From an uncultured Clostridia bacterium (lineage in GTDB: Bacteria; Bacillota; Clostridia; TANB77; CAG-508): 7,159 nt of DNA. A program made the translations under genes and the position numbers. The stretch's first letter is position 1, and the number at the start of each line of letters is the position of its first letter. The stretch spans positions 1 through 7,159 of the forward strand of contig CAKOZB010000074.1 in the NCBI GenBank assembly GCA_934131055.1, given 5' to 3'. Below, piece by piece: positions 1-5,577 of the stretch. The notes under the pieces were generated by a model. That model was not told the DNA's origin. It worked only from the letters and a program-made list of their open reading frames with translations, and made no database searches.

Positions 1-51
1 TACGATGTATACCAAGCATATAAGGGATATGAAGCATTCTTTAGAAGCTAA
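1..51 (+). CDS. Possible 3' end of a plus-strand gene (partial)
   Basis: Frame 1 is open from the window edge and ends at TAA (49-51), giving a 16-residue tail ending in GYEAFFRS. A plus-strand gene ending here fits the bidirectional hairpin terminator at 111-150. The call is weak. Frame 2 is also open, to a TGA at 56-58 (tail ending SLEAKR), and the minus strand is open too. Frame 1 is preferred only because its third codon positions are slightly richer in A/T, as in the neighbouring genes. The tail is too short to assign a family. Confidence 0.35.
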   Translation, partial: YDVYQAYKGYEAFFRS

Positions 52-110
52 GCGTTGAAAAATAATTACAATTTTGGCTACGTCAAATATTATTTAAAAC
101 TAAAATTATA

Positions 111-150
111 AAAAGAACTATTTAGAGTTTCTTACTCAAATAGTTCTTTT
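111..150. terminator. Bidirectional intrinsic terminator
   Basis: A 13-bp perfect stem is formed by AAAAGAACTATTT (111-123) and AAATAGTTCTTTT (138-150). It is extended by GAG/CTC (125-127 with 135-137) across a one-base bulge, and closes a 7-nt loop. On the minus strand it starts 5 nt after the stop of the gene ending at 156 and runs into a T-run (complement of 110-114). On the plus strand it ends in TTTT and can serve whatever gene ends near position 51. The arms match those of the terminator at 2488-2529. Confidence 0.85.
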
Positions 151-155
151 AAAAT

Positions 156-1199
156 TTAAATATTTATTTCTAATATTAAATTATCATAATCGTATTTAAT
201 TTTAGCATTAAAAATTTCCTCTAAATAACTCATTCTGCAAATATATGGAATATCATTCTTTTTTAGTGTACTATCTGTATAATGAAATTTATATTTTTTT
301 CCGTTATATATCATGTATTTCTCAGAATGATCTGTTATAACTTCTATATTGTCTACGTAATCCAGTATGTTCAAAATATTAGCTTCATATTCCGAAATAT
401 TGGTATTATAAGTTGCATATCCAACAGAAATTGAGGTATGAGAGACTATCTTGCCATTAACTTTTAGCTCCAAGTTTTCAGGCTTATAAACATCGCGTAA
501 TTCTGGTTCTATATCTCTGAAATGCTTAGCATATCTATATTGAGCCTCTGAAATGAACTCATCAAGATTAGAATGGGCAATGTAACTTAAATCATAAGTC
601 CAATCATCTTTATGAATATGACCAGCAAAATTGGAACTGTGATAATGTGGCAATTTTTTAGAAAGTTTTTTATCAATATATTTGTTTAAATTATAAATTT
701 TTTCACAAGCGCCAGGTAAATCGGAATAATTATTTATATCAATATTATAAGAATATCTAAAAAAATTAGTGTCAAAGAGTAGAAAGTTTGTATCAAAACA
801 ATAAATTTCAGGAATATTTTTAACATATTCGGTAACATAATCTTTTATTAAATATTGTTCATAATCGATAGTAGCAGTACTTCCAGTTTTATATGCATAA
901 AAAACAATATTAGAATCATCTGCTGGTGACATCTTATATAGACCGTTTCCTTTATCATCTATAATATTAACCTCTTCAACAACATTAAAATCTTTTTTGT
1001 ATTGATTTTTTAAAATCTTGGAAATTTCAAATGTTGTAGTTAAATTCATAAGATTATAAAACTCATGTAAAAATAAAACAACAAAAACAATTATTCCAAG
1101 TAACAACAGGGCTATTGGAATAGATATAGAAATACCAGCAATAGTAATTCGTTTGCTAAACTTTTTGGCATTTTTTTCATTAAATTCTGAGAAATTCAT
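156..1199 (-). CDS. Unrecognised membrane-anchored protein, 347 aa
   Basis: I do not recognise this protein. A short charged N-terminus (about 18 residues, rich in K, N and E) precedes one strong hydrophobic segment (about residues 20-44, rich in I, L and V). About 300 hydrophilic residues follow, which would lie outside the cell if the segment is an uncleaved anchor. The last 55 or so residues (NGKKYKF, then DIPYICRMSYLEEIF, then DYDNLILEI) loosely resemble the copper-amine-oxidase N-terminal-like repeat found in many clostridial surface proteins; this is a weak pattern match only. I chose ATG 1199-1197 because AAAGGG (1207-1212) lies 7 nt upstream. The frame stays open to an ATG at 1280, which would add 27 residues and a second hydrophobic segment. 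That ATG has no good ribosome site and falls inside the terminator stem of the upstream gene. The gene has its own promoter and terminator, so it is probably monocistronic. Confidence 0.75.
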   Translation of the reverse strand: MNFSEFNEKNAKKFSKRITIAGISISIPIALLLLGIIVFVVLFLHEFYNLMNLTTTFEISKILKNQYKKDFNVVEEVNIIDDKGNGLYKMSPADDSNIVFYAYKTGSTATIDYEQYLIKDYVTEYVKNIPEIYCFDTNFLLFDTNFFRYSYNIDINNYSDLPGACEKIYNLNKYIDKKLSKKLPHYHSSNFAGHIHKDDWTYDLSYIAHSNLDEFISEAQYRYAKHFRDIEPELRDVYKPENLELKVNGKIVSHTSISVGYATYNTNISEYEANILNILDYVDNIEVITDHSEKYMIYNGKKYKFHYTDSTLKKNDIPYICRMSYLEEIFNAKIKYDYDNLILEINI

Positions 1200-1229
1200 A
1201 ATACATCCCTTTATAAAAATATTAACTAA

Positions 1230-1258
1230 TATATAACATAAAAAGAGTAAAATAACAA
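1230..1258 (-). promoter_or_regulatory. Possible housekeeping promoter of the 156-1199 gene
   Basis: Read on the minus strand: -35 TTGTTA (1253-1258), a 17-nt spacer, and -10 TATATA (1230-1235), each matching consensus at four of six positions. It lies between the upstream gene's terminator (1270-1320) and the chosen start at 1199, which supports the shorter start. The region is very AT-rich, so chance matches are likely. Confidence 0.35.
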
Positions 1259-1269
1259 TAAAATAGATG

Positions 1270-1320
1270 AAAAAATTCATTACGAAAAAGTTCCATAGAC
1301 GGAAAAAATTCGTAATGAAT
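1270..1320 (-). terminator. Terminator of the radical SAM gene, two-part hairpin
   Basis: ATTCATTACGAA (1275-1286) is perfectly complementary to TTCGTAATGAAT (1309-1320). Inside this 12-bp stem, after a 4x4 internal loop, TTCC (1291-1294) pairs with GGAA (1301-1304) around a 6-nt loop. On the minus strand it starts 12 nt after the stop at 1333 and is followed by T6 (complement of 1270-1275), so it acts in the direction of the radical SAM gene. Confidence 0.75.
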
Positions 1321-1332
1321 GAATTTTTAAAT

Positions 1333-2287
1333 TTAGTAAAACATTCCTTGTACTAAATTTTGTTCTTCTAATAATTTATCTATATTATTTGTAACCCATT
1401 TTTTATGCATGCACCATTCAGGAGCAACAAGCAAATCCTTTGGTGGATCAGCTGAAATTCTATGAACAATAACTTTAGGATTAATATGAGTAATAATGTA
1501 AACTAAATTTTCCATGTATTCATCATAAGTAATTGGAGTGTATTCTCCATTTTCATACATATTATTAAGTTTAGTATTTTTTACTACATAAGTAGAATGA
1601 ATTTTTATTCCAGAAATATTGTGAGTATTTATAAATTTTATAGTCTCTATTATGTCTTTAAAAACCCTAAAATCATATGTTTTACCATCAATATTTTCTT
1701 GAACAGATACCATCATGTTTTCGGTAGGCAAACCTACCATTATGTGACATATAACTGAAATATTGTATTTATTTAAAATGCTTACGGCTTCGGTAAATTT
1801 AGACGAAACATAGCCTCTATTAATTAATGAACCAGTACTGTCATTAGAGGTTTGAAGCCCAAGTTCCACAAATACTTTATATTTAGGTATATATGAACTT
1901 ATTAGCTTTGCAACATTTTCATCTATACAATCTGGCCTAGTTGCAATATCTAAGCCAACAATCCTGTCATCAATTAATGCAGAATTGTATTTTGCTTCTA
2001 AATTCTGAATTGTGTCGTAGGTATTAGTAAAATTTTGAAAATATGCAATAAATTTATTCGCACGCTTAGCTCGATAACTTTCAAAATATTGTGTAACTTG
2101 GCTAGAAATATCAGGTGCAGATTTAATAAGCTCACCACTGCCTTTACTACTACAAAAAATACAGCCACCGTGTGCCACATTTGCCATCTCTGTTAGGGCA
2201 TGTAAAATTTCCATCAATACAAATTTTCAAAGTACGCTCTCCAAAAACTTGCTTAAAATAGGTATTCAAATGATTATATCGTTCCAT
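1333..2287 (-). pseudogene. Radical SAM protein, TIGR01212 (YtqA/YhcC) family, broken by a one-base frameshift
   Basis: The protein belongs to the radical SAM enzymes of the TIGR01212 / COG1242 group (B. subtilis YtqA, E. coli YhcC), related to the Elp3 radical SAM core; as far as I know the substrate is not established. The gene starts at ATG 2287-2285 with GGAG 6 nt upstream and encodes MERYNHLNTYF, a CPNRDG motif, then goes out of frame at an AAA (2182-2180) and stops at 2150. The rest is open in another frame down to 1333. The longest open stretch of that frame begins only at a TTG (2217) without a ribosome site. Removing one A restores CPNRDGNVAHGGCIFC, which is C30-x11-C42-x2-C45, the 4Fe-4S cluster motif of the family, and gives about 317 residues, near YtqA's full length. 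Further family motifs are intact: STRPDC-like ATRPDC, VELGLQT, HIMVGLPTE, GIKIH, VHRISAD. Apart from the shift the gene looks undamaged, so a sequencing error or a very recent mutation is likely. It has its own promoter and terminator. Confidence 0.9.
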
Positions 2288-2315
2288 AAACATCTCCAAT
2301 AAAATAATTAACTAA

Positions 2316-2344
2316 TTTATACCACAAAATGGGAGATTTTACAA
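2316..2344 (-). promoter_or_regulatory. Housekeeping promoter of the radical SAM gene
   Basis: Read on the minus strand: -35 TTGTAA (2339-2344), a 17-nt spacer, and -10 TATAAA (2316-2321) preceded by TGG, an extended -10. The start of transcription would be near 2309, leaving a leader of about 20 nt that carries GGAG (2294-2297) and the ATG at 2287. This supports the full-length start rather than the internal TTG at 2217. Confidence 0.6.
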
Positions 2345-2487
2345 TAAATGAGATATTTAAGATGTTTAGAAAATATCATTGACTATTTTGTTGAAATTTG
2401 TAAATCGAAAGATAATAAAAATTACATATATAAATTGAAAATTGTATAGAACATGATTTAAGGAGTTACGAGATAAGTATGGATATT

Positions 2488-2529
2488 AAAAAAACTATTT
2501 AGAATAATTATAGTTCCAAATAGTTCTTA
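2488..2529 (-). terminator. Terminator of the 2549-3346 gene
   Basis: Read on the minus strand, AAGAACTATTT (2518-2528) pairs with AAATAGTTTTT (2490-2500) through 11 pairs, one of them a G-U wobble. A further GGAA/TTCT pairing extends the stem inside, and the hairpin runs into T7 (complement of 2488-2494). The wobble pairs only in minus-strand RNA; in plus-strand RNA the same position is an A-C mismatch, so the hairpin is built for the minus strand. It starts about 20 nt after the stop at 2549. Confidence 0.75.
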
Positions 2530-2548
2530 GTTCATAAGTTAGAATATT

Positions 2549-3346
2549 TTAATTTTTTATATTATGAATAGTCATATTTTTAGGACCAAAATATACATCT
2601 CTATTTCCATCCAGAGTATTAAGTTTGATTATTGTGTAGTTTTCATAATGATATTCGATACTACCTCCATCATCATAAGATGGCGAATTAGGAAAATCTT
2701 CACTGGCTTTTTTTAGGATTTCTTCAATTGATATTTTGTTCTTTAATAATGCTTCTTTTAAAGAATAATTATTTCTGTCAATTTTAATGTTTACAATACC
2801 ATCATAGGCATATATGTTATAATCATATTTATTAGTTTTCGATTTATCTAATATAGAATAGATTTTATCAGGAGTTTGTTCATTTTCAAAAAGTATTTTG
2901 AAATCTGGTTCTGAAATACTCTCATATTTTGTAGCTTTAATTTGTGCTGGATATGTTTCCATTACTGTTCCATCATAAAATATTCTTATTCTTTCACCTA
3001 CTTCATATTTTACATTAGTATCAAGTTTTAATTTTCCAACCATTATTAAATCTGAAGATTGTCTAATTTTTTCGCCTTCATCAGGCTCAACAAAGAATAA
3101 ATTTGCCTCTACTTGAGTTATCGTTCCACAAAATGAACATTCAGTGTTATCAACATTATCTTCAATAATATCATTATATTGTTTTACTGGTGGTGCATAC
3201 TTTTTACCCCAAGTACTAAAGAAAACCTCATCACCGTTTTTCATTCTGGTATAATCAATTAAATACATAGCGACAATGCAAACTAACAGTACAATTATAA
3301 GAGCAATAATTATTTTAAAAATATTTTTTTTCATATATTTCACCAT
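2549..3346 (-). CDS. Membrane-anchored protein with an OB-like (DUF3221-type) domain, 265 aa
   Basis: A single N-terminal hydrophobic segment (about residues 9-31) with lysines before it indicates a membrane anchor or uncleaved signal. The rest should face outward. FSTWGKKYAPP (about 43-53) is a motif I recall from uncharacterised Firmicute membrane and lipoproteins. Residues about 70-138 (CGTITQVE, FFVEP, VGERIRIFYDG, ETYPAQI) have the pattern of small OB-like DUF3221/YobA-type domains. The C-terminal part, about 195-252 (YSLKEALLKNKISIEEIL, then YDDGGS, YTIIKLNTLDGNRDVYFG), also recurs in uncharacterised clostridial proteins. No catalytic motif is visible and no function is known to me. I chose ATG 3346-3344 because AAAGG (3352-3356) lies 5 nt upstream. 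A GTG at 3352 in the same frame overlaps that ribosome site, and an ATG at 3334 is less well placed. The gene diverges from the tandem acetyltransferase gene. Confidence 0.8.
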   Translation of the reverse strand: MVKYMKKNIFKIIIALIIVLLVCIVAMYLIDYTRMKNGDEVFFSTWGKKYAPPVKQYNDIIEDNVDNTECSFCGTITQVEANLFFVEPDEGEKIRQSSDLIMVGKLKLDTNVKYEVGERIRIFYDGTVMETYPAQIKATKYESISEPDFKILFENEQTPDKIYSILDKSKTNKYDYNIYAYDGIVNIKIDRNNYSLKEALLKNKISIEEILKKASEDFPNSPSYDDGGSIEYHYENYTIIKLNTLDGNRDVYFGPKNMTIHNIKN

Positions 3347-3393
3347 TTTCACCTTTCTAATATTTAGACGAATCTAGAGTGTGTTTTGTTGGT

Positions 3394-3422
3394 ATTATAT
3401 ATCATAAATCAAAAAGTTTAAA
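3394..3422 (-). promoter_or_regulatory. Housekeeping promoter of the 2549-3346 gene
   Basis: Read on the minus strand: -35 TTTAAA (3417-3422), a 17-nt spacer, and a perfect -10 TATAAT (3394-3399). The leader would be about 40 nt. Its -35 box lies only 2 bp from the -35 box of the divergent promoter at 3425-3453. Confidence 0.65.
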
Positions 3423-3424
3423 GA

Positions 3425-3453
3425 TTGAAGTAATTGCTTTTTTATGGTAAAAT
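3425..3453 (+). promoter_or_regulatory. Housekeeping promoter of the tandem acetyltransferase gene
   Basis: -35 TTGAAG (3425-3430), a 17-nt spacer, and -10 TAAAAT (3448-3453) preceded by TGG (extended -10). Transcription would begin near 3460, so the leader is barely longer than the ribosome site GGGGAGG (3461-3467), which lies 7 nt before the ATG at 3475. Confidence 0.6.
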
Positions 3454-3474
3454 AAAAAAAGGGGAGGATAGACT

Positions 3475-4734
3475 ATGTTAAATACAAATCAAAAAATAGA
3501 ACACTTAAGAAAATTGGGTTTTAATGGAGATTTTGAACAAATAGAGAGAATGTACAATGGTGAAAAATTTGATGTACACGATGAAGAATATCGTAGACTA
3601 TTAAAATTATCAAAAGAATATTGCATGAGATTTACACAGTTATCAGAATTGATAAGTAGAGCAAAATCAGCAGAAGAGATAGAAAAATACAATAAAGAAA
3701 AAAGTGAAATTCTAGACAATTTATTTCCAGGACATGGAGCAATTTACGGATGTGGAGATGGATTGTTTGCTATTATTGGAACAGTAGATTTGGAAGGTTT
3801 CAATTACATAAATGCAAGAGTGCATTTTAATGCATCAGCACTTACACATTTGGACGAGTATGTTTTTGTTGCTTCTAATGTTGAATTTGGAGATAACAAT
3901 ATTTGCACACAAGATGGACAAACACAATTAAGCAGAATAAATGTAGGAAGAGATACTTGGATTGGTGCTAATGTTAATTTTGACAATTATACAGAGGTTG
4001 GCGAAAAAAGCGTTATTGGAATGGGAAGTCATATTACATCAAATTCACGATTAAAACCATCAATGATTTCATTTGGAAATCCTTGTAGAGAATATAAGTT
4101 TATAACTGAAGATTATGAAACAAAAGTGAAAAAGCCGGGAGCCGAAGGAATAAGAAGCAATGCAGAAGTAGAACATATATTGGAGCACATGAAAAATCTA
4201 GGAATAAAAGGTGATTTCACACAATATATTAGGGCTCTGACATATGAAAAGTATAATACATTAGAGCCAACTATATCTAAAATTTATGAATTATCACATA
4301 AATTATGTTCTGAGTACAATAGTCAAGGCGTATCTATAAGACGTAGAAAAGAAATATTGGATGCTTTATTTCCGTTACAAGGTAGCAATCTGGTTATGGG
4401 TGATGATATTTTTGTTGACTGTATTGGAACAGTAAAAATAGGAAATGATGTTAGTGTGGGAGATCATACTACACTAGCTGGAAATATTACTATTGGTGAT
4501 AGAGCAAAGTTGGGGAGAAGAGTGGTACTTCAAACAACTGGTCACGAAGTAAATTATAAAGGGAGAAGAATAACTGCTGATTCAAAAGGAAATGTATGCG
4601 AAATTTCTACACCAGGCTTCATAATAGTAAGACCAGAAATAATTTTAGCAGATGGTACGAAAGTAATACCAGACCAAACAGTAAAAAGAAATACGAAAAA
4701 AGATGAGATTGTAACAAACTCGAGAGATGATTAA
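3475..4734 (+). CDS. Tandem (duplicated) maltose-acetyltransferase-like hexapeptide protein, 419 aa
   Basis: The protein resembles two sugar O-acetyltransferases (Maa/LacA type, left-handed beta-helix) joined head to tail. Each half begins with the same signature: EHLRKLGFNGDF (9-20) and EHMKNLGIKGDF (237-248). A helical Mac-like region follows, ending in EILDNLFPGHG (78-88) and EILDALFPLQG (293-303), and then hexapeptide-type beta-helix repeats. Usual members are about 180-200 residues, so this is roughly double. The halves have diverged. The first keeps the conserved DTWIG (160-164) and the GNP turn (201-203) of the family but has NNICTQDG where the catalytic histidine is expected. The second keeps a histidine in QTTGHEV (H357) but lacks the WIG motif. 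The expected reaction is acetyl transfer from acetyl-CoA to a sugar or other hydroxyl; the substrate is unknown. The start is set by GGGGAGG 7 nt upstream. The cytoplasm is the likely location, as there is no signal peptide. It is a single-gene unit between a divergent promoter and a terminator. Confidence 0.85.
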   Translation: MLNTNQKIEHLRKLGFNGDFEQIERMYNGEKFDVHDEEYRRLLKLSKEYCMRFTQLSELISRAKSAEEIEKYNKEKSEILDNLFPGHGAIYGCGDGLFAIIGTVDLEGFNYINARVHFNASALTHLDEYVFVASNVEFGDNNICTQDGQTQLSRINVGRDTWIGANVNFDNYTEVGEKSVIGMGSHITSNSRLKPSMISFGNPCREYKFITEDYETKVKKPGAEGIRSNAEVEHILEHMKNLGIKGDFTQYIRALTYEKYNTLEPTISKIYELSHKLCSEYNSQGVSIRRRKEILDALFPLQGSNLVMGDDIFVDCIGTVKIGNDVSVGDHTTLAGNITIGDRAKLGRRVVLQTTGHEVNYKGRRITADSKGNVCEISTPGFIIVRPEIILADGTKVIPDQTVKRNTKKDEIVTNSRDD

Positions 4735-4741
4735 GAAATAG

Positions 4742-4790
4742 AAAAAAACACACTTGGAATTCACTTGAATTTCTAAGTGTGTTTTTTTTT
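4742..4790. terminator. Strong bidirectional terminator between convergent genes
   Basis: AAAAAAACACACTT (4742-4755) pairs perfectly with AAGTGTGTTTTTTT (4775-4788). GGAA/TTCT extends the stem by four more pairs, including one G-U, around an 11-nt loop. It ends in T9 (4782-4790) on the plus strand and T7 on the minus strand. It lies 7 nt after the acetyltransferase stop and about 6 nt after the GNAT stop, so it ends both convergent genes. Confidence 0.92.
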
Positions 4791-4796
4791 GATGAG

Positions 4797-5273
4797 TCAT
4801 TCAGGAAGCCTGCCATTGTACACAAACTCACAAGAGGCATTGTTGTAATAACCCTTGCTCGTAATTTGCGTTAATTTCCAATTATATTTTTTTATAATTG
4901 GAACAAAAGACAAGACTTTGTAATCTGTAATTATGATAAGCGGTTTGCTAGTGCCAAGATATTCAAAAATATATTCCAACATCTTGGTGGCAACATGCTG
5001 ACCTCGGTATTCTTTAACAACAAAAAAAGTACAAATTTCCTTTTCTGTGTTAATTTTTTTCAGAGAAGCTATACCAGCAATGTTATCATCAATTATACAA
5101 ACAACAATTTCGCCAGTACCATTAAAAACTCTTGGCAAATTTTTGGACCAATACCACTCAAAATACTTTGGGTAGTCTTGGCAAAGACAATCTGTTGCAG
5201 AATAAGCATCTTGTGCAAATTTACAAAAAAGTTGGTGATTGTCTATTAAAGAACTTAATGTGTAAATTTTCAT
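4797..5273 (-). CDS. GNAT-family N-acetyltransferase, 158 aa
   Basis: The length and pattern fit a single GNAT domain, which transfers an acetyl group from acetyl-CoA to an amine; the substrate cannot be told. Beta-strand 4 and the acetyl-CoA loop are at about 79-105: EICTFFVVKEYRGQHVATKMLEYI. The usual pyrophosphate-loop pattern R-G-x-G-x-G/A appears here as R90-G91-Q92-H93-V94-A95, so a histidine stands where glycine is common. An upstream strand pair (EIVVCIIDDNIAGIASL, about 55-71) is typical of the fold. I chose ATG 5273-5271 because GAGG (5282-5285) lies 8 nt upstream and the result has the family's usual length. The frame remains open to an ATG at 5354, adding 27 residues, but that start has no ribosome site. 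The promoter at 5406-5434 leaves a leader of about 125 nt. The gene shares its terminator with the convergent acetyltransferase. Confidence 0.82.
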   Translation of the reverse strand: MKIYTLSSLIDNHQLFCKFAQDAYSATDCLCQDYPKYFEWYWSKNLPRVFNGTGEIVVCIIDDNIAGIASLKKINTEKEICTFFVVKEYRGQHVATKMLEYIFEYLGTSKPLIIITDYKVLSFVPIIKKYNWKLTQITSKGYYNNASCEFVYNGRLPE

Positions 5274-5405
5274 ATTGTTTACCTCGTACTGGTGGAGCGT
5301 AATATCTCCGGTTGATTTTCTAGTTATAGTTTCTGATATAAACCATCCTTTCATAACATATTGAATATTATAAACGCAACATAAAGTACATTATTGTATA
5401 TTTGA

Positions 5406-5434
5406 ATTATAATATAGATAGCCCAAAATGTAAA
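5406..5434 (-). promoter_or_regulatory. Strong housekeeping promoter of the GNAT gene
   Basis: Read on the minus strand: -35 TTTACA (5429-5434), a 17-nt spacer, and a perfect -10 TATAAT (5406-5411). Eleven of twelve positions match consensus, the best promoter in the window. Transcription would begin near 5399. A second TATAAT (5367-5372) lies downstream but lacks a recognisable -35 box. Confidence 0.7.
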
Positions 5435-5459
5435 GAATTATAAGGCTCTAACATTGCAA

Positions 5460-5485
5460 AAAGAAAATTTTCAGATTTATTCTTT
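5460..5485 (-). terminator. Weak possible terminator of the sigma/anti-sigma operon
   Basis: Read on the minus strand, AAAGA plus AAAT (within 5475-5485) pairs with ATTT plus TCTTT (5460-5468). A two-base bulge interrupts the stem and the loop is CTGAAA. Only two further T bases follow. The stem is almost all A-T, so this is a weak candidate, but no better hairpin is seen between the anti-sigma stop and the GNAT promoter. Confidence 0.25.
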
Positions 5486-5577
5486 AAATATTATTATATT
5501 TTTGAAGCATAATTTAAATTATTACCTACATTAATACTTGAACTATATTTATAAATTATTGCTCCTCCTTTTACATA

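Larger units (their letters stand above)
5274..5577. other. Intergenic stretch: GNAT leader and promoter, orphan ribosome site
   Basis: About 300 bases without a confident gene. From left to right it holds the GNAT leader (5274-5399), with an in-frame 27-codon extension of GNAT and a short hairpin GGAG/CTCC just above the ribosome site. Next come the GNAT promoter (5406-5434), a weak AT-rich hairpin (5460-5485) that may end the anti-sigma transcript, and a strong ribosome-binding sequence (5561-5572) behind the anti-sigma stop with no ATG near it. No repeat or RNA gene is recognised. Confidence 0.6.

Noticed and set aside
1200..1280. A 27-codon upstream extension of the 156-1199 gene starting at ATG 1280
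   Set aside because: That ATG lies inside the terminator stem of the preceding gene and has no ribosome site, while ATG 1199 has AAAGGG at proper spacing.
1998..2180. Sixty-codon open frame overlapping the radical SAM gene
   Set aside because: It lies in another frame of a gene with strong family motifs and has no recognisable product.
1333..2217. An intact 294-residue radical SAM gene starting at TTG 2217
   Set aside because: The TTG has no ribosome site, the first 12 residues do not match the family, and one cluster cysteine would be missing. The family's N-terminus is found upstream in another frame.
2459..2502. Plus-strand AAGGAG followed by a short ORF beginning ATGGATATT
   Set aside because: Only seven codons before a stop, a 13-nt gap from the ribosome-like site to the ATG, and overlap with the minus-strand terminator.
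3489..3986. Minus-strand open frames inside the tandem acetyltransferase gene
   Set aside because: They are antisense shadows of a gene with clear homology and have no ribosome site or promoter of their own.
4995..5249. Plus-strand 84-codon open frame opposite the GNAT gene
   Set aside because: It is an antisense shadow; the minus-strand frame has the GNAT motif, ribosome site and promoter.
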